A stretch of 64,000 bases of DNA from Alphaproteobacteria bacterium (GTDB lineage Bacteria; Pseudomonadota; Alphaproteobacteria; JABAAW01; JAHZMA01), in contig JAHZMA010000086.1 of the NCBI GenBank assembly GCA_022599575.1, positions 62,001 to 126,000 on the forward strand, written 5' to 3'. The position numbers and the translations under genes were made by a program. Of the stretch, positions 1 to 8,299 are shown one piece after another. The notes beneath the pieces are model-generated. The model saw only the letters and a list, made by a program, of their open reading frames with translations. It was not told the DNA's origin and ran no database searches. Each line of letters starts with the position of its first letter. Position 1 is the stretch's first letter.

Positions 1-284
1 ATCACATCAAAAGAATTATCGCGCTTGGTAACTGCAAATGGTTGCCTGATAATCATCTGTTGCGTCGGACGTGCGAAATATTTAGCACTCTCACGGCCAT
101 TAACGGTAATAACACCCTTGCCCGGTTTAATCCATACCCGCGCAATCGCTGTTTTACGTTTGCCAGTGGCGTAGGCTCTGCCCAACTTATCTAATTTTTG
201 CACATATTCGCGCCCTTGTTCAGAGGCATCTATGGTTTTAATTGCTTCTGTGTTTTCAATCACTTCTGTAGGAATATCAATCAT
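1..284 (-). CDS. rpsI: 30S ribosomal protein S9, C-terminal part missing at window edge
   Basis: S9 is a small-subunit ribosomal protein whose C-terminal tail reaches the P-site tRNA. The reverse strand from 284 encodes [17 protein letters not shown] followed by S9-type sequence ([35 protein letters not shown]), about 94 residues before the window ends, so the C-terminal part is absent. The ATG at 284 lies 3 nt after the rplM stop, giving the usual rplM-rpsI operon; a GTG at 287 is a less likely alternative. Expression probably comes from the promoter upstream of rplM. Confidence 0.95.
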   Translation of the reverse strand, partial: MIDIPTEVIENTEAIKTIDASEQGREYVQKLDKLGRAYATGKRKTAIARVWIKPGKGVITVNGRESAKYFARPTQQMIIRQPFAVTKRDNSFDV

Positions 285-287
285 CAC

Positions 288-746
288 TTACCTTTTATTC
301 TTTGGATTTTGTGCGGCTAAATCAAGTAGCGCGGGATTTTGTGCTGTATGCGGATGTTCAGTGCCAGTATAAACGCGCAAACGCTTAAATTGTTCGCGCC
401 CTAATACGCCACGCGGTAACATGCGCTCAACAGCTTTTTCTAATACACGTTCAGGATATTTACCAGTCAAAATATCTTTTGCGCTTTGTTCTTTGATACC
501 ACCAGGATGACCCGTATGGCGATGATAAAGTTGCGCGCGATATTTATCGCCAGTGAATTCGATTTTATCGGCATTGATAACCACAATAAAATCGCCACAA
601 TTCATGTGCGGCGTATAGGTTACCTTATGTTTGCCACGCAAAATAGGCACAATAGCGGCGGCTAAACGCCCAACCACCATATCAGTTGCATCAATTAAAT
701 GCCATTTCGCATCAATATCTGCGGCTTTTAATGAAAAACTACCCAC
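288..746 (-). CDS. rplM: 50S ribosomal protein L13
   Basis: L13 is an early-assembly protein of the large ribosomal subunit. The 152-residue product has the family core: [15 protein letters not shown] near the N-terminus, the [16 protein letters not shown] segment, the [10 protein letters not shown] motif and the MLPRGVLG motif near residue 110. The start is a GTG at 746; the resulting N-terminus ([15 protein letters not shown]) matches the usual L13 start, and a purine-rich GAAAG stretch lies upstream. It is the first gene of the rplM-rpsI pair, with a strong promoter at 815-843 and a hairpin in the leader at 775-795. Confidence 0.97.
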   Translation of the reverse strand: MGSFSLKAADIDAKWHLIDATDMVVGRLAAAIVPILRGKHKVTYTPHMNCGDFIVVINADKIEFTGDKYRAQLYHRHTGHPGGIKEQSAKDILTGKYPERVLEKAVERMLPRGVLGREQFKRLRVYTGTEHPHTAQNPALLDLAAQNPKNKR

Positions 747-774
747 AATATTACTTTCTTTAAATGATAAAACA

Positions 775-795
775 CTTCTCCCCTTAAGGCAGAAG
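775..795 (-). promoter_or_regulatory. hairpin in the rplM leader
   Basis: In the predicted 5' leader of rplM, CTTCT and AGAAG arms, extended by a two-pair CC/GG inner helix after one mismatch, enclose a TTAA-containing loop. It ends about 28 nt before the GTG start. It could be a ribosomal-protein autoregulatory leader or simply a stabilising 5' structure. I recognise no known leader family. Confidence 0.35.
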
Positions 796-814
796 CTCAG
801 ATTTCAATTACTGG

Positions 815-843
815 CTTATAGCGTTTTTTGGTGGTTTTGTCAA
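815..843 (-). promoter_or_regulatory. promoter of rplM-rpsI
   Basis: On the minus strand, TTGACA (838-843) is followed by exactly 17 nt and then TATAAG (815-820), an almost perfect housekeeping sigma promoter. The start site would fall near 808, leaving a leader of about 60 nt. Strong promoters are expected for ribosomal protein operons. Confidence 0.7.
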
Positions 844-869
844 TCATATCTATTGATAAAATTCACTAT

Positions 870-1583
870 CTAAAGATTATGCAACATCAACCCATTATTT
901 TTTAGCCATTGTTGCTCTTTTTTACGTGTTGGGCTAATCTCATCTACAATTTTCCAAAATGCGGCTGAGTGATTCATTTCCACCAAATGCGCTGCTTCAT
1001 GCGCGCAAACATAGTCGCTAACACTATCTGGCGCCATAATCAACCGCCAATTAATGCTAATCTGGGCTTTATGATTGCACCGCCCCCATTGGCTTTGGGT
1101 ATCGCTTAAAGTGATTTTACTCACCTTTTTATCCAGTAAATCAGCATAATAGCTCACTTTAGGCGGTAAAATTTGCTTGGCCTGTTGTTTGAAAAAGCGA
1201 CGCAAATGGTCGGTTAAAATGGCACTATCAGCTGAAATAACAATATTGCCCTGCTCTATTCTCACTTGTGAATATTTTTCTGCCGCAAGCAGTTTAATTT
1301 GATAGTGCTGACCGCGAAAAAGCACCGTTCCGCCATCTTTAATGATGAGAGGCGCGGGTAAATGTTTCATCACCCAATTAGTTTGCTGTTGCAAAAATTG
1401 ATGCACATAATAATCGGGGCATGGTAACGGTTTGGTAACGCACACATGCATAAAAGGTTTGCTGGCAATTTTCAGCGATAATCGGCGCGCCCTTTTGCTG
1501 TGATTAATGCAAATATCAGCCACGCGCCCATCGGGCAGAGGCAATGTGAAATGGTCGTCACGCCGCTTAAAGAACAGATTCAT
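870..1583 (-). CDS. YgjP-like (DUF45) zinc metallopeptidase
   Basis: Member of the YgjP/WSS1-related DUF45 metalloprotease family. The HEXXH zinc site is visible as CAHEAAHLVEMNHS about 45 residues from the C-terminus, followed by a third-ligand region (AFWKIVDEISP). The N-terminal RARRLSLKI segment is also typical. About 237 residues, normal for the family. The reading frame overlaps the cobB stop by 17 nt. Of the possible starts I prefer the second ATG of an ATGATG pair, 5 nt after GAGAA; the upstream TTG at 1598 is less likely. The substrate is unknown; family members are predicted intracellular proteases. It is the last gene before the rplM promoter, in the same direction as cobB. Confidence 0.85.
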   Translation of the reverse strand: MNLFFKRRDDHFTLPLPDGRVADICINHSKRARRLSLKIASKPFMHVCVTKPLPCPDYYVHQFLQQQTNWVMKHLPAPLIIKDGGTVLFRGQHYQIKLLAAEKYSQVRIEQGNIVISADSAILTDHLRRFFKQQAKQILPPKVSYYADLLDKKVSKITLSDTQSQWGRCNHKAQISINWRLIMAPDSVSDYVCAHEAAHLVEMNHSAAFWKIVDEISPTRKKEQQWLKNNGLMLHNL

Positions 1584-2928
1584 CATGCTTCTCGTCAATC
1601 AAATGCAAATATGACCCCATCACCCTGCCCTTGATACCGCCTGCATCGGGCAAAATTTTGCCTTGCGAATCGCGGACATCACAAAATAATGGCTGTTGGG
1701 TCGGTGCTTGATGCTCGCTAGAATAGTGAAATTCATGCGCGGTGAACGCATGATGCCGAAACATTGTGGGCTGATTAAGGCGGCAGATACGATAACCTAA
1801 ATGTCGTTTAGGTTGGCGCATATCGGTACTATGGTCAAGCAACCCCGCCATTTGATGCACATCGCCCTGTTCATCTATCAGCTTTTTTCCTAATAGCATA
1901 TAGCCACCACATTCGCCATAAATCCATGCACCGCTTTGTTTTGCTTGCATTAGGCTTGCAAAAAATTTATCAGCTTTGGCAATTTTGGCAGCGAATAATT
2001 CGGGATAACCGCCCGTTAAAAATATCATATCAGCTTGTGGCGATGGTGTTTGATTAAGCAAAATTGAAAAGAAACTTAACTGAATATTTTGCTGTTTCCA
2101 ACTTTCAAGCTGAGCATGATAGATAAAACGACATGAATCATCATAAGCAATCGCAATATGTTTGATATTATTGAGGGTAATGAAAGATTTTTGATGAGAT
2201 TTACTCTCTAATTTATTATTTTTGCTATGTTTTTTTATCAATGTCATTAGCAAGTTGAAATCAATATGCTTCATGATAGCTGAGGCTATATCATTGAGCC
2301 TACTATCGAAAGCATGAAGCGCATCAGGTTGTGTTAGCCCTAAATGGCGCGATGGCAACACCCATTCATCACAATGTGGCACTGCACCGATGATGGGTAA
2401 ATCAGGAAAATCTTCTTGCAAAGCAGTTTCAAGAATCTGTTGATGGTTTTGCGAGCCAATGCCATTGAGAATAACACCAATAATATTGAGCTGATTAATA
2501 TGAGCAGGCTGATAATCCAGCAAACCCTTTACCAGCGCGCAAACCGAGCGCGCTATACCTTTCACAGGCAGTATTAGGATAATCGGTATGTCGGTTTTTT
2601 GTGCAAAATCAGCATTTGAACCGATAACACCACTGCCCGCGCCATCATACAGCCCCATTGCCCCTTCAATCAGCATAAAATTATCACGCGCTAATTGCTG
2701 CGCCATTTGCAGACTACAATCGCGCATTGCCCAACTATCCAGATTAATGGCATGATGCGTACGTGCGGCCAGCGCATGAAATTGCGGATCGATATAGTCA
2801 GGACCAATTTTGGCAGGCATTACGCTAATTGAATGATTGGCGCAATGGCGCAATAGGCTCATCACAATCAATGTTTTACCGCTATTGGAATAAGGCGCGG
2901 CAATCAGGCAGGCTTGATTATTCAACAT
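1567..2928 (-). CDS. cobB: cobyrinate a,c-diamide synthase
   Basis: CobB/CbiA amidates the a and c side chains of cobyrinate or hydrogenobyrinate using glutamine and ATP in cobalamin biosynthesis. The N-terminal DTBS-like ATPase domain has a P-loop (APYSNSGKT, residues 10-18) and the KIGPDYIDP motif. The C-terminal type-1 glutamine amidotransferase domain has FLTGGYPELFA and the nucleophile Cys in YGECGGYMLLG, with HEFHYS later. 453 residues is normal. ATG at 2928 follows an AGGT Shine-Dalgarno inside the end of the preceding deacetylase gene (11-nt overlap). No other cobalamin gene is in the window, so whether the cell makes or salvages corrinoids cannot be judged. Confidence 0.93.
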   Translation of the reverse strand: MLNNQACLIAAPYSNSGKTLIVMSLLRHCANHSISVMPAKIGPDYIDPQFHALAARTHHAINLDSWAMRDCSLQMAQQLARDNFMLIEGAMGLYDGAGSGVIGSNADFAQKTDIPIILILPVKGIARSVCALVKGLLDYQPAHINQLNIIGVILNGIGSQNHQQILETALQEDFPDLPIIGAVPHCDEWVLPSRHLGLTQPDALHAFDSRLNDIASAIMKHIDFNLLMTLIKKHSKNNKLESKSHQKSFITLNNIKHIAIAYDDSCRFIYHAQLESWKQQNIQLSFFSILLNQTPSPQADMIFLTGGYPELFAAKIAKADKFFASLMQAKQSGAWIYGECGGYMLLGKKLIDEQGDVHQMAGLLDHSTDMRQPKRHLGYRICRLNQPTMFRHHAFTAHEFHYSSEHQAPTQQPLFCDVRDSQGKILPDAGGIKGRVMGSYLHLIDEKHDESVL

Positions 2929-4201
2929 CTACCTGTCCGATTTTTGGTTTGAATATTGGCTCAATGATAGGTTCAATGATGATGGCATTTGTTTCAATAT
3001 CTGCTTCATCAACCGTTTCATTTAATTGCGCCCATAATTGTGATATGGTGACGAATTGAAAGCCCTGCATTTCCGCCTGTTTTTGCCATTGTGGCAAAAT
3101 ATCGAGAGTGATATCATAGGGATGCCCGATAGCAATCGCGAAACCATCGCGCAAGGCGATTTTTAAGGTGCGACTCAGCTGGGTTTGTATCCATTCTTCG
3201 TTTCTTTCACCATCAATAAACACATCGCGCGCCAGTGATGGATAATTTTTCGCATGTGCTAAATATAAGCCTTGACTGGATTTATAAGTAAAAGAATCAA
3301 GAAAAATCAAACCTTTATCATTAGTATATTCAAGTAAAACATTCATACCTTCTTGCCATTGCGAAAATTTACTGCCCATATGATTATTAATGCCCGTTAC
3401 CATCGGCAATTTTTGCAATGATTGCTCGATAATCACATTAATCTGTTCGGGCTTCATGCCTACCAATAACGCATCAGGACCAGGGTCGCCAGCGCCAATC
3501 GGCTCGGCACCTTGATGCAAAAAAATTTCATGCCCGTTATCAATAGCAATTTGCGCTAAGCGATTCAGCTGCTCACCATAAGGCAGGAATGATAATGTAT
3601 AAATGCCTTCTAATTGCACCGCTTTCATACTACGCATTTGGTCAACGCCAATATCATCTATCATGATGGCAATGGTTTTTTGCAAAGGCTGTAATTGTTT
3701 TTTATACCGATAGCGGATATTTAATGCGTTTTTCACTTGCGTCTCATCGGTTAATATCTCCTCACTTGCTGATGGCGAATTTTCATTTTTCGTTTCGCGT
3801 TCATCTGGTTCGGTTATGTAAAGGTTAGGCTCATCTGATGAAATATCGCTCTGAAGAAAATCATTTTGTAAAATGATTTCAGTGTCGTGATAAACCTCAT
3901 CTGCAATATCATCTGCCATGTCATCAGGCATTTCATTTGTTAGGGGCACTAATGATTCAGGCGGAGGCGCATCTTTGATATAGCGGTCATCAATGAAATT
4001 ATCAGAATCATGTGGTAGCCCTTGCTTGGTCTCATCAGAAAGCTGCACCGACATGCTGGTAAATGTCGTTTTGTCCTTTTCCTCACTTTGTTTCGTATCA
4101 GAATCACAGCCGACTATCATCATCACGCTGGCAATCATGATGATAAAGTTATAAAAATAACAGCGAAAAGGCTTATCACAGGCGAAACAATGTTCCATCA
4201 T
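2918..4201 (-). CDS. divergent polysaccharide deacetylase family lipoprotein (YibQ-like)
   Basis: The C-terminal half (from about residue 170) matches the divergent polysaccharide deacetylase family (PF04748): KTIAIMIDDIGVD at the start, GHEIFLHQGAEP, DPGPDALL, GINNHMGSKFS and AIGHPYDITLDIL. The N-terminus has a hydrophobic stretch ending in MMIVGC, which looks like a lipobox, followed by an acidic low-complexity linker to about residue 165, so an envelope-anchored protein is likely. The family is often found with envelope proteases and M23 peptidases in Proteobacteria, but no such partner is adjacent; the neighbour is cobB. A clear Shine-Dalgarno is missing at the ATGATG start. The C-terminus has a short repeat (IIEPIIEPIFKP). 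Confidence 0.85.
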   Translation of the reverse strand: MMEHCFACDKPFRCYFYNFIIMIASVMMIVGCDSDTKQSEEKDKTTFTSMSVQLSDETKQGLPHDSDNFIDDRYIKDAPPPESLVPLTNEMPDDMADDIADEVYHDTEIILQNDFLQSDISSDEPNLYITEPDERETKNENSPSASEEILTDETQVKNALNIRYRYKKQLQPLQKTIAIMIDDIGVDQMRSMKAVQLEGIYTLSFLPYGEQLNRLAQIAIDNGHEIFLHQGAEPIGAGDPGPDALLVGMKPEQINVIIEQSLQKLPMVTGINNHMGSKFSQWQEGMNVLLEYTNDKGLIFLDSFTYKSSQGLYLAHAKNYPSLARDVFIDGERNEEWIQTQLSRTLKIALRDGFAIAIGHPYDITLDILPQWQKQAEMQGFQFVTISQLWAQLNETVDEADIETNAIIIEPIIEPIFKPKIGQVDVE

Positions 4202-4594
4202 TTTATTATTATCCGTTAATGAACAGCTTAAAGACCACTTGAAATAACCAATCTACAAAAAAAGTTTGCAGTTTTTTGCAACTTTCTTAATCTGCAACAG
4301 CAACAATCGAGTGACACACATAGATATCGTGCTATGCTGATAGCATTTTACAATCTAGCATAAAAATCTTTTATTACGCAAATGAAACTGCAAATGATAG
4401 GCTCTGTTATCCATGATAAATCGCATAGAGGTGATTTTATGCTTAGATAGTGATGCGGATACAAACTACACATGCTTCATGAAATTTGCTGATGGGCAGA
4501 AGATAGTCATGAAATAGCATCAAAAAGCATCAAAAAGCATTATTTATTGTATATCGATGCTGTAATATTCATTATAAGCAAAAATATCGACCTG
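4202..4594. other. 393-bp intergenic region; possible small RNA or long 3' UTR
   Basis: The only large gap in the window. It lies between the end of the ABC operon (4595) and the deacetylase start (4201), both on the minus strand. It holds a terminator-like hairpin at 4257-4285 (minus), a perfect 6-bp palindrome with a 4-nt loop at 4330-4345 (TGCTAT/ATAGCA), and a short tandem repeat (GCATCAAAAA twice, near 4518-4540). No coding frame or tRNA is evident. The distance from the ABC stop to the hairpin (over 300 nt) leaves room for an untranslated tail or a separate small RNA transcribed leftward. Confidence 0.4.
4257..4285 (-). terminator. Rho-independent terminator-like hairpin
   Basis: Read on the minus strand, AAAGTTGCA and TGCAAACTTT form a 9-bp stem with one bulged base around an A-rich loop, running into a T tract of seven (including stem bases). 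It lies 310 nt past the ABC operon stop and about 55 nt before the deacetylase start, so it could end the ABC transcript or a small RNA, or act as an attenuator for the deacetylase-cobB genes. Confidence 0.55.
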
Positions 4595-5404
4595 CTAGAG
4601 TGCTAATGTGTTTTCAAGAATGAATTTTCCAGCCTTTGATTTAGGTTTAAAGATAAATTGCGATGTCGGCACATATTCTACAATCTTGCCGTCATCTAAA
4701 ATGATGATATTATCGCATAATGGCTGCATGATACGGGCATCGCGACTCATCACAATCATGGCAGTGCCCATTTGGCGTGATAATGTTGGCAATAGCCCGA
4801 CAATATTTGCTTGTGCGATGATATTTAACTCAGTGGTAATATCATCTATAATCAATAATTTAGGGCGGGTAATTAATGCACGTGCCAAACAAGCAAGCTG
4901 ATAAAGCCCTGCGGTGCGATAGGCAACTGGCATATCATCTGGATAGGCTTTCAGCATTGCATCAGAAATATTTAAGCGGTCGGCAACTTCTTGTAATCGG
5001 TGCTCAAGCCCATTGCTATCTTTCATTCTGGTGAGAGGCAGAAGAATATTATCCCCAATCGTAAAATATGGATTGAGCGCATTGTGGCAATTGGCGGGCA
5101 CAATATTAATATCATGGCGAATATTGCGAAATATTTCATCATTCATTGGGCTAATATCTTGCCCATTAAAAATAACCGTGCCTGCCGTTGGGCGAATCAA
5201 ACCCGCAAGGATATTCGCCAGTAAAGTTTTACCAGCTAACTGCATGCCCACAACACCAATAATTTGATTAAAATTGAGTGTAAACGCAATATCTTCTAGC
5301 AGATAAATCTTTTTATTGCCCTTATCTTTTTGAAAAACTTCATAAGATAGATAAGAAATATCAAGCAAAACATTGTTTGTTAAAGATTTTTTTTCTTTTG
5401 CCAT
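4595..5404 (-). CDS. Sap/Dpp-type ABC transporter ATP-binding protein, degenerate (F-type subunit)
   Basis: Resembles the second ATPase of oligopeptide/Sap ABC importers (SapF/DppF class). Walker A is intact (GMQLAGKT, residues 53-60). The signature LSGGQ is absent: the expected place reads AYRTAGLYQLACLARAL. Walker B reads LLIIDDITTEL, with Asp where the catalytic Glu belongs, and the switch histidine region reads VMSRDARIM with no His. ATP binding is possible but normal hydrolysis is doubtful. 269 residues. Its ATG shares one base with the stop of the preceding ATPase gene (TAATG), so they are translationally coupled. No substrate-binding protein gene is adjacent. Assignment to Sap versus Dpp/Opp is not settled. 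Confidence 0.75.
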   Translation of the reverse strand: MAKEKKSLTNNVLLDISYLSYEVFQKDKGNKKIYLLEDIAFTLNFNQIIGVVGMQLAGKTLLANILAGLIRPTAGTVIFNGQDISPMNDEIFRNIRHDINIVPANCHNALNPYFTIGDNILLPLTRMKDSNGLEHRLQEVADRLNISDAMLKAYPDDMPVAYRTAGLYQLACLARALITRPKLLIIDDITTELNIIAQANIVGLLPTLSRQMGTAMIVMSRDARIMQPLCDNIIILDDGKIVEYVPTSQFIFKPKSKAGKFILENTLAL

Positions 5405-6252
5405 TATGATTCCTGCTTTGTATTGCTGATAATATCAGCCGATACTGGCTGGATATAGCTATTGCGTTTTTTACAGAAAAACGATGCTTTTACCAGTGCC
5501 TTACTATAGGGGTGGTTGGGAAAACTCAACATTTTATCGGCAGTATCGGCTTCTATTAATTTTCCTTCATGAAAAAAGCTGATTTGATTGCATATTTTAC
5601 CAGCGCAATCGGCATGATTATCAAATAATATCAGAACCATATCATTAGTTTTAAGTTGTTGTAATAATAGCACAATATCCATTTGCTCGTAAGGCATCAG
5701 ATTGGCAAGCGGCTGCTTTAATAACACCATTGTTGGCTGATAAATAAAATTGAGAGTAAGGTAAATTTTATATTTTATCAAATTAGATAATTGAACAGGA
5801 TAGGCATTCATCACCGCTTGATAATCGGTGATTTTTAGAATGGCGAATAATTTTTGAATCATTTCTTCAATCTGTTCTGGATTTTGCTTTTTACTCGCTA
5901 AAAATAAACGGATTTGCTTACCGATTTTTTGATTTGGATTGAAAACCGTGTGATGATAAGAAAAAATCATACTGATATGTTGCGTGATATATTTTCTGCG
6001 CTTTGCTGGTGATAGGTTTACGATATTGGTTTGCTCACCAATGGTAATGCTTCCTTTGCTAAAATATTTTTCCCCTTGCCCTAAAAAATAATCCCATAAC
6101 AAATAAGCCCCTTGCTCACTTTGCTCTATCATTCCTAAATGATGGCCTGGTAATAATTTCAGATTCATTTCCTTCAATAAATCATCATTGGTTTTTGCGT
6201 GTTTACGTATTAAAAATTCATTAATTTGAATATAGGGTTGCTTTTTAGCCAT
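5404..6252 (-). CDS. Sap/Dpp-type ABC transporter ATP-binding protein, lacking Walker motifs (D-type subunit)
   Basis: Aligns in layout with SapD/DppD ATPases (ISMIFSYHHTVFNP corresponds to the Q-loop region; NHPYSKALVKA to the conserved C-terminal oligopeptide-ATPase motif). The P-loop is gone (GMIEQSEQGAYLL, no GKS/T), Walker B reads MVLLKQPLAN with no Asp/Glu pair, and the signature reads QLSNLIKYKI. It is unlikely to bind ATP in the usual way. The start is set at 6252 by a strong AAAGGTGG 4 nt upstream, which gives an 8-nt overlap with the permease stop; the product is 282 residues. The reading frame is open throughout, so if this is decay it has not yet broken the gene. Confidence 0.7.
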   Translation of the reverse strand: MAKKQPYIQINEFLIRKHAKTNDDLLKEMNLKLLPGHHLGMIEQSEQGAYLLWDYFLGQGEKYFSKGSITIGEQTNIVNLSPAKRRKYITQHISMIFSYHHTVFNPNQKIGKQIRLFLASKKQNPEQIEEMIQKLFAILKITDYQAVMNAYPVQLSNLIKYKIYLTLNFIYQPTMVLLKQPLANLMPYEQMDIVLLLQQLKTNDMVLILFDNHADCAGKICNQISFFHEGKLIEADTADKMLSFPNHPYSKALVKASFFCKKRNSYIQPVSADIISNTKQES

Positions 6253-7288
6253 GTCGCCACCTTTGCTCACATATTTTCCCTAATTGCCGCACCATAATCA
6301 TGGTGAAAAATAACAGCATAAAGGGCAACATAGCAAGCCAATAATATTCAGGTGCGATTGTAAGGCTTTCTTGCAAAAGCTGTCCCCACCGTAAAATATT
6401 GCCTTGCGAGGCTGATATTTGTGATGCAGGCAGTAAAAACCCAATCATTATTTCTAATAATAGCGCAACATTAAGACCCGAAAAAAAGGAGCGATATAAG
6501 GCTGCTTTGCAATTAGGAAACATTTCATGATAAACCAACTGCCATTTATTATCGCCTGAAAATAATCTGGCATAAGTAACATAAGGCATATGGTATTGCG
6601 CCTTGATGGAGCTGCGTATCACGCTATAATAGCGATGCCATTCAACAAAAATAATCGCGGCAATAACGCTTATCATGGTGATATTTTTGGTTACCGCCCA
6701 TGCCATCACCAGAATAATCATTGGTAAAATAGCAATGATATTGTGGCAATAATCTAATATTTTACCGATAAAGCGATAGCTTAACCCCGCAATAACGCCC
6801 AATATACTACCGATAATAAATGCACTTATTGTGGCAATCATGGCAATCATCAATGAATATTGCATACCATAAATCAACCGTGCGAACCTATCACGCCCCA
6901 ATGTATCAGTGCCTAATAGAAAACTGGCATGCCCTTCATTAATAAGGTGCGGTTTTAGATTTTGTTGGTAGAGATATTCTTGCAACGGGTTATGCAAATC
7001 AATAATTGGCATGATAAATAGCAATATCACTAAAAACAATGCCCATAATATCGTAAATATATTTTGCCAATTCATCAGATGAAAGCTGTCGCTTGTTGTG
7101 ATTTTATTCACACCATTCATAAACGCCCGCTTACCATAACTCATCATGCATATCGCCAATTTTTTTGGCATTGTAACACATAAATAAAGCATGAAAGCGA
7201 TACTATGTTGGCGCGCACGTATCATAATATTGCGGCTGTAACCAACAATCAGACGGCGCGTACTATATTTAATAGGAAGATTAGCCAT
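6245..7288 (-). CDS. DppC/SapC-like ABC transporter permease
   Basis: Inner-membrane permease of the DppC family: the diagnostic segment HASFLLGTDTLGRDRFARL is present, followed by IYGMQYSLMIAMIATI and several hydrophobic helices. The usual EAA loop is hard to find; the corresponding stretch is around SIKAQYHMPYVTYARLF. The start at 7288 (MANLPIKYS) gives an 8-nt overlap with the upstream permease and about 347 residues; a longer form from 7327 would add 13 residues and lacks better support. The N-terminus is unusually long, with an extra hydrophobic stretch before the standard first TM helix. Part of the four-gene operon 8192-4595. Confidence 0.75.
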   Translation of the reverse strand: MANLPIKYSTRRLIVGYSRNIMIRARQHSIAFMLYLCVTMPKKLAICMMSYGKRAFMNGVNKITTSDSFHLMNWQNIFTILWALFLVILLFIMPIIDLHNPLQEYLYQQNLKPHLINEGHASFLLGTDTLGRDRFARLIYGMQYSLMIAMIATISAFIIGSILGVIAGLSYRFIGKILDYCHNIIAILPMIILVMAWAVTKNITMISVIAAIIFVEWHRYYSVIRSSIKAQYHMPYVTYARLFSGDNKWQLVYHEMFPNCKAALYRSFFSGLNVALLLEIMIGFLLPASQISASQGNILRWGQLLQESLTIAPEYYWLAMLPFMLLFFTMIMVRQLGKICEQRWRHG

Positions 7289-8192
7289 AATTCTCTTGTT
7301 GATGATGGGGATTATCAGACCACGCATTAATGATAAAAAACATCATATAAATAGCGGTAAATATAAATAAAATAGCGCGAATTAATGGTGTATCAGCATT
7401 GATAACAGCTTGTAATGTTAAAAAACCAATGCCCTTATACTGAAAAATACTTTCAATAATAATAAGATAGGTGAAAATATATGTAAATTTTTTTAAGAAT
7501 AATTTAAGTAATTTCTTGCAGATAAACAAGAATCTATCAAGAGTAAATTGTTTGTTTTGAATGATAACGTAAACTTTTTTACGGTAGATACGGTTGTTTT
7601 TTTGAACATGGCAGGCAAAATGAAAAGCTGATGGCGGAATAAAAGCAAGCAAGGGCAGTAGCATGGCATTAAATAATTGCATTGCACCTGCCTTATCACC
7701 TTGCATCAGTAATTGCCAAAAATATAAATTATCAGCAAGTGAGGTATTATTTTCGCCTATTTTAACGATGTTTGCTATTAATAACAGTAATATCGCCCAT
7801 AAAAAATAGGCAATGGCGGTGCGATTATCGTCTGTTACTGCACTTTCTAATGGGATTCTAGGCACAAAATAAGCAAATAAAAACCCTAAAATAATAATAA
7901 AAATCAGTGATATAGATAAAAAATCTAATGTGTTAAATAAACTTAACTTTATCAATTCAAGCGGGTCTTGCTGATGGTGAGACGAAATCCCGAAATCCCC
8001 TTGCAAAATATTACTTAAAAATATGATAAACTGATTAAGATGGCCACTGATAATATTATCACCCACAATATTTCCGCCTGTAATATTTGCTGTATTATCA
8101 GGAAAAAGGGTTAACAGAAACATCAATAATGTTGCGCCTAATAATAGCATCACTGCTTCTATAAATTTGCCGATGATTGTTCGAAAAACCAT
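7281..8192 (-). CDS. DppB/SapB-like ABC transporter permease, strongly diverged
   Basis: First gene of the operon. The N-terminal helix followed by ILQGDFGISSHHQQDP matches the DppB pattern (GDxGxS in the periplasmic loop), and the C-terminal segment YKGIGFLTLQAVINADTPL matches the family's 'G.G.L...A...D.P' end. The middle is Lys/Ile/Phe-rich and diverged; a 120-bp stretch at 7441-7560 has only 23 G/C by my count (19%), well below typical genes here. 303 residues, near family length. A promoter candidate lies 28 nt upstream. Substrate unknown. Confidence 0.65.
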   Translation of the reverse strand: MVFRTIIGKFIEAVMLLLGATLLMFLLTLFPDNTANITGGNIVGDNIISGHLNQFIIFLSNILQGDFGISSHHQQDPLELIKLSLFNTLDFLSISLIFIIILGFLFAYFVPRIPLESAVTDDNRTAIAYFLWAILLLLIANIVKIGENNTSLADNLYFWQLLMQGDKAGAMQLFNAMLLPLLAFIPPSAFHFACHVQKNNRIYRKKVYVIIQNKQFTLDRFLFICKKLLKLFLKKFTYIFTYLIIIESIFQYKGIGFLTLQAVINADTPLIRAILFIFTAIYMMFFIINAWSDNPHHQQENYG

Positions 8193-8219
8193 TACTGTCC
8201 TTATCTTTTGCTATACATC

Positions 8220-8248
8220 TTGATAAGTCTTGCAGGCGGTAAAGTCAA
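8220..8248 (-). promoter_or_regulatory. promoter candidate for the ABC operon
   Basis: Minus-strand TTGACT (8243-8248), 17-nt spacer, TATCAA (8220-8225). The start site would be about 20 nt before the DppB-like ATG. The match to a housekeeping promoter is reasonable and suggests the degenerate operon is still transcribed. Confidence 0.4.
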
Positions 8249-8299
8249 GTGTTGCCCATTAATATCAAGGGCATTTATAAAGATGTTTTTGCAAAGACT

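Noticed and set aside
4518-4540. Possible CRISPR or larger repeat array from GCATCAAAAA copies
   Set aside because: Only two to three units of 10 bp without spacers; simple slippage repeat.
8249-8299. etfA terminator from the GCCC/GGGC repeat near 8254-8273
   Set aside because: Stem of about five pairs with an 11-nt loop and no T tract; too weak to call.
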